Of a stretch of DNA of 12,119 nucleotides, positions 5,535-12,119 are shown in pieces. Numbering within the stretch: position 1 is the stretch's first letter; each line of letters opens with the position of its first letter. The notes beneath the pieces were generated by a model that was not told the origin of the DNA, did not search any database, and saw only the letters and a list, made by a program, of their open reading frames with translations. A program made the translations under genes and the position numbers. The DNA comes from a bacterium. GTDB lineage: Bacteria > SZUA-182 > DTGQ01. The DNA is taken from assembly GCA_023512255.1 (NCBI GenBank), contig JAILZY010000100.1, positions 1 through 12,119 of the forward strand, written 5' to 3'.

Positions 5535-8500
5535 TTAAAGCTGCTTTCTCTTCAAGAATCTATCTTCGAGAGACACGATCTTATCGCCCTGAGAAATTCC
5601 TTTGACAGTTTTATTGATCCCGTGCTTTTTCATCAATCGCCAGAGGGTAGAGCGGGCAATGCCTAGCCTCTGGGCCGTATGTCCTAGGTGTCCGCCTGTT
5701 TCCTTAAGGGCATTGATGATCATCCAGGCCTCCATTTCGTCAAGGGTTTGGATCTTTTCTCCTAATACCCGATCCTGCTCAGGTGCAGAGGGCGATTCGG
5801 TCTTCTTTTTCTTCTTTGCCTTCTGGATTTCTTCCGGGAAATCCTCTGGCATGAGGACATTTCTCTTGGCACAGATAAAGGCATGTTCAATGGTATTTTC
5901 CAGTTGACGGATGTTGCCTGGCCAGTCAAAGCTGACCAGACAATCCATGGCCGCTGGAGAGACCGAGGAAATATTCCGATTGAGCTTCTTATTGAATTGC
6001 TCGATAAAATGGTTGACTAGCAAAGGAATATCATCTACTCGCTCTTTCAGGGGGGGGAGGTAGATATTGACTACATTCAGCCGATAGTATAAATCCTCAC
6101 GAAATTCTCCCCTAGCTACTGCGGCCTTAAGGTCTTTGTTAGTAGCGGCGATAACCCGCACATTGACACTGATGGTCTTCAAAGACCCTACCCGCTCAAA
6201 TTGCCGCTCCTGTAGTACCCTGAGCAATTTTACCTGAATCATCGGGGAGATATCACCAATTTCGTCCAGAAATATAGTCCCACCGTCTGCCATTTCAAAT
6301 CGTCCCATTTTATCCCTGATAGCACCAGTGAATGCCCCTCGAACATGGCCAAAGAGCTCACTCTCCAAGAGCCCATCGGGCAGGGCCGAGCAGCTAACCC
6401 CGATGAAGGGCTTATCATGCTGAGGGCTATTGTAGTGAATTGCCCGGGCGATCAGCTCTTTTCCCGTACCGCTTGCTCCCTGGATGAGAACCGTAGTGAA
6501 TCCCTGGGAAACAATGGAGATAAGCTCGTAGATCTCCTGCATTTTGTGATTCTTTCCAATAATATTGCCGAACCGATAGCGCTCTTTAAGGTCCCGAAGT
6601 CGGTTTTGCTCAAATTCAAAAAGCTTGTTCTCCAGCCGCTTGCGCTCGGTAACATCGCGAAAGACCTTGAGCAAAGAGATCGTTCCATCTTCCATAACAA
6701 TAGGACTCATGGAAATATCGAGAGTCTGCCCTTGGAGAGAATCTCTAGTCAAGAATAGGCTTTGCCTTTTGTCTATGATCTCCTCCAGCACGCAGGCATC
6801 ACAAGGCTCGCTTCGTCCCCATAGGGCTTTATAGCAGAGCCTGTGGAGCTGATCCCCAAAGATTTTTTGACCGCTTTCATTCATGTATTGAATTGTGTAA
6901 TTTTTATCAATAATCATCACTCCGTCGCTTAGGCTCTTTAAAATAGCTCGAAACTTATCCCGGCTGACCTGGATCTCTTTTTCGAGTTTTCTCCTCTCTG
7001 TAATCTCGGTAAAGACCGCTGAGGCACCACGGTAGTCTCCCCGCTCATTGAAAATAGATGAGAGGCTGCAAATTAATGTCAAGTGTTCGCCTCTCTGATT
7101 AGGCAATTCGATCTCGAATGAAAATGCTTTATTTTTTTTGCTTTCTTCAATCGCCTCTTTCATTTTGACCTGATTTTCCACATCTAGGAAGATGCCGTAA
7201 TTCTGACCGATAATCTCTTTATGCTCATAGCCGAGCACTTCACAAAATTTTCGGTTTACAAAAGTAATTTTATCTTCATGGTCAATGACCATCAGCCCTT
7301 CATTCATCTGCTCGACCAGGTTTTGGTATCGGTTCTCGGATTCCTTGGCTAGGATATCCATCTTCCTCACCTGGGTAACATCTCTGGCCATCTCGACTAC
7401 TCTGGTGACTTTCCCCTCGTGATCTAGAATGGGTGAGGCACACATTTCATAGAAAAATTTCTGCCCTTTTTCCTCTCCCGTAACCTCCATCCAGTGGGAG
7501 TTACCATCGGCAAAGCTGGCCTTGACCACACATTCTGAGCATGGCTGATGCAGACCTCGATAGATTTGGTAACATTTTTTACCGATCAGACCCTCTCCGT
7601 TTCCCCTGGCATTACTCCACACTACCCGCAGCTCTGGATCAAGGATCACAATTCGGTCGTTAATTGACTGTAGGACCGCCCGCAGCTTGGCTTCTGATTT
7701 TTTAATCTTCTCTTCAAGCTGAATCTCGCGAGTCAGATACGCAACCCGCTCCTCAGTACAAACCCGTTTGTTATTGATGGCAATCAACAGAATGCTCCCT
7801 ACGGTCATTAAAGTGATGAGCCCTAACATAATCAGGGTAAATCTTTTCTGCAGCTTGCCAATGGGATTTGATATTTCGCTGTAGGGCGTGAACATGGTCA
7901 TGATCCAGGATTTGACCGGCAAATGTATAGGCGCATAAGACAAAAGCTCCATCCGGCCAAGATTGGGACTTATGACCCTAAGGAGGCCCTTCCCCTTGCC
8001 AAGCAGAAGCCTTAGGAAATCTTCCTTATTTTGGAATGGGAAGACCTTGTTTTTTTCATCGATCATCTTAATGTCTATATCCTTGATATTCTGTCCGATG
8101 AATTGGGGGCAGGGATGATCGAGGATCGTCCCGTCAGCATCAAGAATACTTACATAGCTTCCACCCAAGTTTACATGCCCGAGAAAATGGTCAGCCATCT
8201 TTTTGACATCAATATCCGCAGCCAGAGTACCTAATAATTTTCTCTGCTCATACCCCGCCGGCGAAGCCTCAGCAGGATGCGAAGTATCCACACCAAAGAC
8301 AGGAACGCTGATTCGTATTCTTCCCTCTCTCTTTTCATTAAAAAATAACTTGGATATGAATATCATGTCTCCACTGGGGCTTTTAGGCTGCTTTTCCCAG
8401 TCATAATCTGCCCTTATATCTTCACCTCTGTCAGCCAGTTGCGGGGCAGCTTGTTGTAATTTCCCCTGCTTATCAAAATAGAACAAGGAGACTAAAAAGC

Positions 8501-8840
8501 CATTTTTTTTGAGGTGAAGAGAATAGAGATTATCTAAGGCGGTCTGTTTGATCGGTATCGCTGAATCTTGGTCCGATTTTAATTCATTGAGGATACACAG
8601 ATCCTTGATAACCTCATTGATAACCTCTTCAATTCCATGAGCCGCACTTTCTACCGAGGTTAACTGATGCTTTTGAAATTCGCTGATAATGTTATCTTTA
8701 GATTGGGTATAGATGGAGAGAATAACAAAGATTAAAAGGATGACCGCCACAATACCGGCGATGATAATAGGGTGATTACTTCTATATATATTATCCAGGA
8801 ATATATTGCTCTTTTCTTTTAACTCCTGGCCAATGCTCAT
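5535..8840 (-). CDS. Membrane-bound sigma-54-dependent transcriptional activator with Cache-like sensor and three PAS domains
   Basis: About 1101 residues from the ATG at 8840. A TTG six codons upstream (8858) is possible, but GGAG lies 10 nt before the ATG. Order: TM 25-44; periplasmic double-Cache-like sensor ~48-330; TM ~334-355; coiled linker; PAS1 ~385-494; PAS2 ~500-615; PAS3 ~627-734; AAA+ ~758-990 with Walker A GASGTGKE (788-795), the sigma-54-contacting GAFTGA loop (835-840) and Walker B FLDEIGD (D859, E860); Fis-type helix-turn-helix ~1045-1072 ([19 protein letters not shown]). Known: GAFTGA AAA+ proteins remodel sigma-54 RNA polymerase from enhancer sites. Here sensing and activation sit in one chain, with no kinase or receiver, so an extracytoplasmic ligand may control transcription directly (inference). 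PAS1 and PAS3 share C-Y-x9-C-x2-C (C423/C434/C437; C669/C680/C683). A CheY-like gene lies upstream on the same strand. The target genes are not evident. Confidence 0.93.
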   Translation of the reverse strand: MSIGQELKEKSNIFLDNIYRSNHPIIIAGIVAVILLIFVILSIYTQSKDNIISEFQKHQLTSVESAAHGIEEVINEVIKDLCILNELKSDQDSAIPIKQTALDNLYSLHLKKNGFLVSLFYFDKQGKLQQAAPQLADRGEDIRADYDWEKQPKSPSGDMIFISKLFFNEKREGRIRISVPVFGVDTSHPAEASPAGYEQRKLLGTLAADIDVKKMADHFLGHVNLGGSYVSILDADGTILDHPCPQFIGQNIKDIDIKMIDEKNKVFPFQNKEDFLRLLLGKGKGLLRVISPNLGRMELLSYAPIHLPVKSWIMTMFTPYSEISNPIGKLQKRFTLIMLGLITLMTVGSILLIAINNKRVCTEERVAYLTREIQLEEKIKKSEAKLRAVLQSINDRIVILDPELRVVWSNARGNGEGLIGKKCYQIYRGLHQPCSECVVKASFADGNSHWMEVTGEEKGQKFFYEMCASPILDHEGKVTRVVEMARDVTQVRKMDILAKESENRYQNLVEQMNEGLMVIDHEDKITFVNRKFCEVLGYEHKEIIGQNYGIFLDVENQVKMKEAIEESKKNKAFSFEIELPNQRGEHLTLICSLSSIFNERGDYRGASAVFTEITERRKLEKEIQVSRDKFRAILKSLSDGVMIIDKNYTIQYMNESGQKIFGDQLHRLCYKALWGRSEPCDACVLEEIIDKRQSLFLTRDSLQGQTLDISMSPIVMEDGTISLLKVFRDVTERKRLENKLFEFEQNRLRDLKERYRFGNIIGKNHKMQEIYELISIVSQGFTTVLIQGASGTGKELIARAIHYNSPQHDKPFIGVSCSALPDGLLESELFGHVRGAFTGAIRDKMGRFEMADGGTIFLDEIGDISPMIQVKLLRVLQERQFERVGSLKTISVNVRVIAATNKDLKAAVARGEFREDLYYRLNVVNIYLPPLKERVDDIPLLVNHFIEQFNKKLNRNISSVSPAAMDCLVSFDWPGNIRQLENTIEHAFICAKRNVLMPEDFPEEIQKAKKKKKTESPSAPEQDRVLGEKIQTLDEMEAWMIINALKETGGHLGHTAQRLGIARSTLWRLMKKHGINKTVKGISQGDKIVSLEDRFLKRKQL
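8253..8276 (-). repeat. Short hairpin-forming repeat in frame in the activator gene (copy A)
   Basis: On the minus strand the 24 bases start CCTGCTGAGGCTTCGCCGGC and code PAEASPAG within the sensor region (residues ~189-196), a small Ala/Pro-rich insertion in an otherwise ordinary Cache-like domain. A nearly identical sequence with one extra G occurs in the same reading frame in tilS (11698-11717). It can fold as a hairpin, with GGC-ttc-GCC at the tip. Confidence 0.5.
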
Positions 8841-8923
8841 GAATAATAATCTCCACAACTCCCCCCTTCGTAGCTTTTAAGAAAAATTATCTGATAGAAA
8901 TAGAAAGGCATAATTAATTTAAT

Positions 8924-9045
8924 TCGCTCTTATGTCTCAAATTTATTAGCTACCATTAAGAGATATAACCCTCATAAGAGCTAAGCCCCTTCGAGTTTAT
9001 GGTTGTTCTGATATAGGGTTTATGGTGTCTGATATATAAGAGCGA
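8924..9045. mobile_element. MITE-like element, copy 2 (122 bp)
   Basis: Perfect terminal inverted repeats TCGCTCTTAT (8924-8933) and ATAAGAGCGA (9036-9045) continue imperfectly to about 16 bp. The same hexamer TTTAAT flanks both ends (8918-8923 and 9046-9051), consistent with a 6-bp target duplication. Relative to copy 1 the core is 48/53 identical and the last 29 bases are identical. Copy 2 additionally carries 9 nt (8934-8942) and 21 nt (8996-9016). It lies in the leader of the sigma-54 activator gene, about 80 bp from its ATG, and could affect that gene's expression. Confidence 0.85.
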
Positions 9046-9117
9046 TTTAATTATAAATTATAACATATCAAATTGGAAAATCAAATCTTTGGAAAAGAAA
9101 AAAACATTTTCTCAAAA

Positions 9118-9222
9118 GCCACGCTCTCACATCTTAAGGGAGAGACCAGCGCTTAGGCGCACGCACAGCCTGCGGTTTTTTGATTGAGCTTTGTGGCGCG
9201 ATTTTTGCCTTCGGGCGGTTTT
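9118..9222 (+). ncRNA. Candidate structured RNA: cluster of GC-rich hairpins ending in a UUCG hairpin and U-tract
   Basis: In an AT-rich intergenic gap, a run of short GC-rich stems appears. GCCAC (9118-9122) can close with GTGGC (9193-9197). Inside are CTCTC/GAGAG (9124-9128, 9140-9144), GCGC-TTAG-GCGC (9149-9160) and CGCA-CAGCC-TGCG (9162-9174) followed by six Ts (9176-9181). After the closing stem comes GCC-TTCG-GGC (9207-9216), with the canonical C(UUCG)G tetraloop, extendable by G-U pairs, then GGTTTT. The UUCG loop and T-tracts favour the plus strand, which would make it a small RNA with a terminator. Read on the minus strand it would be a leader element of the sigma-54 activator. I recognise no known RNA family. 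Confidence 0.4.
9194..9209 (+). promoter_or_regulatory. Sigma-54 promoter-like sequence
   Basis: TGGCGC-N5-TTGCC resembles the -24/-12 consensus TGGCAC-N5-TTGCA, with the key GG (9195-9196) and GC (9207-9208) at exact spacing. A transcript would start near 9220 and run antisense into the response-regulator gene. The site overlaps the hairpin cluster, so it may be a coincidence of that structure. It is the only sequence of this type I noticed here. Confidence 0.25.
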
Positions 9223-9264
9223 CCCATGCAGGAAACTTAATTAATTGAAATTACATGAATTTTT

Positions 9265-9645
9265 TCATGAAGGTTGATTCAGGATATTTGAGACGAACTG
9301 CTTTAATTCTTCAATTCGAAGTGGCTTGTTAAGGAATTCATCCGCCCCTTGTTCCATAGCCTCAAGATATGATTTTTGCCCTCCGAAGGCGGTAATTAGC
9401 ACAACCTTAATATTAGGGTCTTTCTTTCGAACCGCCTTCAACAGCCTGACTCCTCCCATCTGTGGCATATTTTTATCGGCTAAAATCAGATCGAAGTGAT
9501 CTTCCTCGATCTTGTCTAGGGCCTGCTTACCATTTTGGGCAGTGGCGATTCCATACCCCGCCTCTTCCAAAGCCTCCCGGTAAACGCTGCAAAGCTCTTC
9601 ATTATCATCCACAATTAATATCTTAGGCACCTTTTTTGTATCCAT
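9265..9645 (-). CDS. Stand-alone response-regulator receiver domain protein (CheY/Spo0F-like)
   Basis: 126 residues from the ATG at 9645; an in-frame TTG one codon earlier is less likely. AGAGGGA lies about 8 nt upstream of the ATG. It is a single receiver domain with no output domain. In the frame that counts the TTG as residue 1: acidic pair D14-D15 (IVDDNEE), phospho-acceptor D58 in LILADKNMP, T86 in VLITAFGG, and K108 in FLNKPL. All residues needed for phosphorylation are present. Single-domain receivers act in phosphorelays or bind partner proteins. No histidine kinase lies in the window; the next gene on the same strand is the sigma-54 activator, but a 424-bp gap with its own structures separates them, so a shared operon is uncertain. 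The stop overlaps a small CATGAA/TTCATG inverted repeat (9253-9268). Confidence 0.93.
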   Translation of the reverse strand: MDTKKVPKILIVDDNEELCSVYREALEEAGYGIATAQNGKQALDKIEEDHFDLILADKNMPQMGGVRLLKAVRKKDPNIKVVLITAFGGQKSYLEAMEQGADEFLNKPLRIEELKQFVSNILNQPS

Positions 9646-9676
9646 CAATTTTTCCCTCTTTTCAATTTTCCTTACA

Positions 9677-9716
9677 TCACTTATTTTAGTGAGCAGCCCT
9701 CATGGAGAATATTCCC
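9677..9716. promoter_or_regulatory. Two dyad-symmetric sites upstream of the response regulator (operator candidates)
   Basis: TCACT-N6-AGTGA (9677-9692) and GGAGAATATTCCC (9704-9716, with a perfect GAATATTC core) lie 32-71 bp upstream of the response-regulator ATG. Dyads in this position can be repressor or activator sites. No convincing -35/-10 pair was found on the minus strand, and the binding protein is unknown. Confidence 0.25.
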
Positions 9717-9771
9717 GTGTATTGGTGGTGGGGGGAAGTGTCTGTTTATCTTTCTATTGTTTCTCAATATA

Positions 9772-9780
9772 TGATATAAT
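9772..9780 (+). promoter_or_regulatory. Extended -10 promoter candidate for the Nudix gene
   Basis: TGATATAAT is a perfect extended -10 (TGnTATAAT), which can work without a good -35; none is seen at the right distance. It points toward the Nudix gene 117 bp downstream. The rest of 9781-9881 shows no further recognisable element. Confidence 0.4.
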
Positions 9781-9897
9781 AACTTATTTGTAAAGATGAA
9801 AAGTAAATGGTGCAGACAAAGGCATTATTGCGGGCAAAAGTATTAAAGGCGTTTCAATTGGTAGTGAGGGGTAGCAGCCAGGGAAGGAGCGAAAAAC

Positions 9898-10302
9898 ATG
9901 GAGCAAAAATATCGTTATCCCCTGCCGACCGTAGATATTATCATTGAGGTAGAGGGTAAGGGAATTGTTTTAATCCGGCGAAAGAATCCACCATACGGCT
10001 GGGCCATACCAGGTGGGTTTGTGGAATATGGAGAATCCCTAGAAGAGGCTGCTATCCGGGAGGCCAAAGAGGAAACGAATCTTGATGTGCACCTGGTGCG
10101 GCAGTTCCATACCTATTCTGATCCAGGCAGAGATCCTCGCTTTTGCACTATCTCTACTGTCTATCTGGCTACAGCTAAGGGAGAGCCGGAAGGCAAGGAT
10201 GATGCTACCGAGGCCCGCATTTTTACCAGAGATCGCCTTCCTCCTGATCTTGCCTTTGATCACGCGAAGATTTTAAATGATTATTTTGAGAAAAGATACT
10301 GA
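9898..10302 (+). CDS. Nudix hydrolase
   Basis: 134 residues, a single Nudix domain. The Nudix box is G40-x5-E46-x7-R54-E55-A-K-E58-E59-T-N-L, complete except that the late glycine is Asn, a common variant (EETNL). E55, E58 and E59 provide the metal ligands. The preceding strand ([26 protein letters not shown]) is typical of small ADP-ribose/NADH-type or nucleoside-diphosphate-X pyrophosphatases. The substrate cannot be fixed from sequence; a generic NDP-X hydrolysing, house-cleaning role is likely. The ATG has an excellent site, GGAAGGAG (9882-9889). The stop is followed within 5 bp by a palindromic repeat and then tilS, so it may be transcribed with tilS unless the repeat terminates. Confidence 0.92.
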   Translation: MEQKYRYPLPTVDIIIEVEGKGIVLIRRKNPPYGWAIPGGFVEYGESLEEAAIREAKEETNLDVHLVRQFHTYSDPGRDPRFCTISTVYLATAKGEPEGKDDATEARIFTRDRLPPDLAFDHAKILNDYFEKRY

Positions 10303-10306
10303 TTAT

Positions 10307-10473
10307 TACCGAACACATTTTATCTTCCGGTTTTGTATATGCACTGTAAGTGCAGGCATTTCATGTCATTCCCGCGAAAGTGGGCATCCAGAGAGGGTTG
10401 CTGCAATTATACATTGCTGCAATTATCCATGGATTACCCACTTTTGCGGGAGTGACGATAAAAGTGTCCGGTA
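10307..10473. repeat. Nested palindromic intergenic repeat (GTCATTCCCGC type)
   Basis: Inner arms: 10365-10390 (GTCATTCCCGCGAAAGTGGG then CATCCA) and 10430-10456 are imperfect inverted copies; each arm contains its own small hairpin (CCCGC-GAAA-GTGGG; CCCAC-TTTT-GCGGG). An outer pair, TACCGAACACATTTTATC (10307-10324) and GATAAAAGTGTCCGGTA (10457-10473), is also inverted. In the centre, TTGCTGCAATTAT occurs twice (10398-10410, 10414-10426). Between the outer and inner left arms lies the hairpin GCACT-gta-AGTGC (10341-10353). Inner arms of this kind are scattered in intergenic regions of many Proteobacteria and related genomes. It fills the Nudix-tilS gap and may act as a terminator or be a non-autonomous mobile element. 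Confidence 0.8.
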
Positions 10474-10526
10474 GTGAAACAATTCAGTTCACCCATTGAT
10501 GAAAAAAGCGGTTTGAGTCGAAAAAG

Positions 10527-12023
10527 ATGAAAAAAAGGGTAAAATATCACCTTGTGCAGTGCGTTAGGAAATTTTCTGAAGAGCACTCGCTTTTGGGAAA
10601 AAAAGATAGGGTTATTATCGGCCTCTCTGGAGGGCCCGATTCGGTTGCTCTTCTCTACCTCCTGCTTGAGTTGCGGGAAGAATATCACCTGACTCTGATT
10701 CTGGCTCATCTTGAGCATGGCATTCGGGGTGAGGAATCACGCCAGCAGGCGCAGTTTGTTCAGCATCTTGGAGAGGAGCTCGGCTTGCCGTGCTTCATTC
10801 GTTATATGGATGTGCCGCAACTTAGGAGGATAAAAGGCCTGTCCCTAGAGGAGGCGGCTAGGGAAGCTCGGTATCAGTTTTTCAGGGAGGTAGCTAAGGA
10901 GACTGAGGCTACTAAGATTGCTTTGGGGCATACGGCTGATGATCAGGCTGAGACCCTGCTGATGCGGCTTTTGCGGGGAGCTGGCCCAGAGGGCCTGGCC
11001 GCCATAAGACCCAGGAGGGATGAGGAAATCCCCCTGATTCGGCCCCTGTTAAATATATTTCGTCGGCAAATACTTGACTTTCTGGCTGAGCAGAAGATAC
11101 CCTTTTGTCTTGATTCGACTAACCAGGAGCCAAACTGCTTGCGAAACAGAATCCGTCTTCATCTAATTCCCTTGCTGAGCAAAGAGTATAATCCGAAGAT
11201 TATGATGATCCTGCATCAGACCGCATCCATTCTAGGAGAAGAGAGGGAGTGGCTTTCTAGCCTGGTCAAAGAGCACCTTAGACAGTGCCTTGAACAAGCC
11301 GAGGAGCAGAAGATGCGCCTTGCTTTAGGTCATTTTTTGGCCGCTCCCGTTGCTCTTCAGAGGGAGACCTTGCGCCAGGCAGTCCAGCAGGTTGGATCAG
11401 CCCCATACAGGATAGGGTTTACCAAAGTGTCTGCTGCTCTGAAATGGCTAAGGGGGGGGCGGCGGGCGGAGGGAGGATTGGTGCACCTTGGCCAGGATAT
11501 TTACCTGCGAAAGCTTGGCCAAAGCTTTGAGATTGAGCGAAGGCCAGCGCCGCCTAAGATCCGGCCGCCAGAGGATTTCTGCTACCAGATGAATATCCCC
11601 GGCAAGACCATAATTCCAGAACTTGGTCTTTCGATCCTGGCTGAGATTGTTCCAGTCTCATCTCTTGCTGCGGCTGAAGGAGCCTCAGTTGAGACTTCTG
11701 CTGAGGCTTCGGCCGGCAGAGTGCTGCGGTGCGGCTTTCGATTCGAGCCCGAGAAAGCCTATCTTGATTTTGATACCCTGCCCCTTCCTCTCTTTATCCG
11801 CAAGCGCCGGCCAGGGGATAGGTTCCATCCGCTGGGTGGGCCAGGGCATAAGAGGCTGAAACGTTTTTTCATTGATGCCAAAATACCCCAGCCTGAGCGA
11901 GAAAAGATCCCGCTGGTGGCTTTTGGTCAGGAAGTGGTTTGGGTTTTCGAGAGGCGGATCGCTGATCCCTTCAAGGTAACTGAGAAAACCGAGCGCGTGC
12001 TTCGACTTGGGAGAATTTTCTGA
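10527..12023 (+). CDS. tilS: tRNA(Ile)-lysidine synthetase
   Basis: 498 residues. TilS adenylates C34 of tRNA-Ile(CAU) and attaches lysine, changing the codon read from AUG to AUA; normally essential. N-terminal PP-loop ATPase domain with SGGPDS (34-39), GHTADDQAET (134-143) and the NRIR motif (207-210); middle tRNA-binding domain ~245-330; C-terminal TilS domain ~420-490 (FIRKRRPGDRFHPLGG, KRLKRFFIDAKIP). It is near the upper end of usual lengths (about 430-480), partly because of an Ala/Ser/Glu-rich linker at ~378-398 that contains a repeat shared with the sigma-54 gene. A G8 run lies at 11452-11459. The ATG at 10527 has only a weak ribosome site; the M-K-K-R-V start agrees with the family's N-terminus. 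Confidence 0.95.
   Translation: MKKRVKYHLVQCVRKFSEEHSLLGKKDRVIIGLSGGPDSVALLYLLLELREEYHLTLILAHLEHGIRGEESRQQAQFVQHLGEELGLPCFIRYMDVPQLRRIKGLSLEEAAREARYQFFREVAKETEATKIALGHTADDQAETLLMRLLRGAGPEGLAAIRPRRDEEIPLIRPLLNIFRRQILDFLAEQKIPFCLDSTNQEPNCLRNRIRLHLIPLLSKEYNPKIMMILHQTASILGEEREWLSSLVKEHLRQCLEQAEEQKMRLALGHFLAAPVALQRETLRQAVQQVGSAPYRIGFTKVSAALKWLRGGRRAEGGLVHLGQDIYLRKLGQSFEIERRPAPPKIRPPEDFCYQMNIPGKTIIPELGLSILAEIVPVSSLAAAEGASVETSAEASAGRVLRCGFRFEPEKAYLDFDTLPLPLFIRKRRPGDRFHPLGGPGHKRLKRFFIDAKIPQPEREKIPLVAFGQEVVWVFERRIADPFKVTEKTERVLRLGRIF
11698..11717 (+). repeat. Short hairpin-forming repeat in frame in tilS (copy B)
   Basis: CTGCTGAGGCTTCGGCCGGC codes SAEASAG (with neighbouring bases) in the linker before the TilS C-terminal domain. 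It matches the minus-strand sequence at 8253-8276 except for one extra G, and both are read in the same frame (AEAS). Just upstream, AGCCTCAG (11681-11688) is the inverse of CTGAGGCT here, so a longer hairpin is possible. Confidence 0.5.
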
Positions 12024-12045
12024 ATTTTGTATTGCTGTGTTATGC

Positions 12046-12059
12046 CAGATGTTCCCCAT
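12046..12059 (-). repeat. Dispersed 14-bp motif, copy 3 (inverted)
   Basis: CAGATGTTCCCCAT, the exact reverse complement of 62-75. It lies 23 bp after the tilS stop. On this strand the match to copy 1 continues approximately into a following A-rich stretch. Confidence 0.5.
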
Positions 12060-12086
12060 GTTGAAAAAATAATGTTGAAAATATAA

Positions 12087-12096
12087 AGGGGAGGAG
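12087..12096 (+). promoter_or_regulatory. Ribosome-binding-like stretch at the right edge
   Basis: AGGGGAGGAG, in a purine-rich run to the window end with no ATG, GTG or TTG after it. A gene may start just outside. In many bacteria ftsH follows tilS, which is only a guess here. Part of 12024-12119 is otherwise AT-rich with no clear terminator after tilS. Confidence 0.35.
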
Positions 12097-12119
12097 AGAA
12101 AATAAAGAGAGAAGAAAGT

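Noticed and set aside
9118-9222. Cyclic-di-GMP (GEMM) riboswitch, suggested by the CGCACGCACAGCC stretch
   Set aside because: Only the CACGCACAG-like string is reminiscent; the second conserved half (GGACGCAAAGCC-like) is missing on this strand and the pairing differs.
10499-10516. Five-codon ATG frame (MKKAV) just before tilS as a leader peptide
   Set aside because: No ribosome site and no attenuator-like structure; it probably only resembles the true A-rich tilS start.
12061-12087. Promoter TTGAAA...TATAAA before the right edge
   Set aside because: The spacer is only 15 bp and the region is generally A/T-rich, so the match carries little weight.

Overview
The window reads as about 12 kb of bacterial chromosome of middling G+C. 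It carries housekeeping genes (argB, tilS), regulators and several short repeats. A 1.1 kDa-residue-class sigma-54 activator with Cache and PAS sensing domains, an Rpn-family protein, a DUF1614-type membrane protein, and an intergenic palindrome of the GTCATTCCCGC type suggest an uncultured, probably anaerobic Gram-negative lineage of the deltaproteobacterial, Nitrospirota or candidate-phylum kind. That placement is inference; no marker gene here settles the taxonomy.

Left half, plus strand (100-5532): a promoter-like site drives an Rpn-family nuclease gene (164-1120). Inside it is a strong Shine-Dalgarno plus in-frame ATG at 782, just before a tandem repeat coding LQQGIQQG units. This matches the published 'gene-within-gene' RpnL/RpnS toxin-antitoxin phage-defence layout. 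Then come argB (acetylglutamate kinase), a nicotinamidase-like cysteine hydrolase, a DPM1-like family 2 glycosyltransferase, a pentapeptide-repeat protein and a DUF1614-type membrane protein. Apart from co-orientation, nothing ties these five into one pathway.

Middle, minus strand (5535-9645): a sigma-54 activator (TM, Cache-like sensor, TM, three PAS, AAA+, Fis-type HTH) lies downstream of a stand-alone CheY-like receiver gene. The roughly 420-bp gap between them holds a MITE-like element and a cluster of GC-rich hairpins that looks like a structured RNA. The activator and the DUF1614 gene converge with 2 bp between their stops.

Right part, plus strand (9772-12119): an extended -10 promoter candidate, a Nudix hydrolase, a nested palindromic repeat, then tilS (tRNA-Ile lysidine synthetase). 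A purine-rich ribosome-binding-like stretch at the right edge suggests another gene starts just outside.

Most notable: (1) the Rpn internal start; (2) two related MITE-like copies, each with a 10-bp perfect inverted terminal repeat directly flanked by a perfect 6-bp target duplication (AAACAA and TTTAAT); (3) the hairpin cluster at 9118-9222, overlapped by a sigma-54 promoter-like sequence; (4) a hairpin-forming short sequence present in the same reading frame in two unrelated genes, the sigma-54 activator and tilS; (5) a 14-bp motif present three times, including near both window edges.
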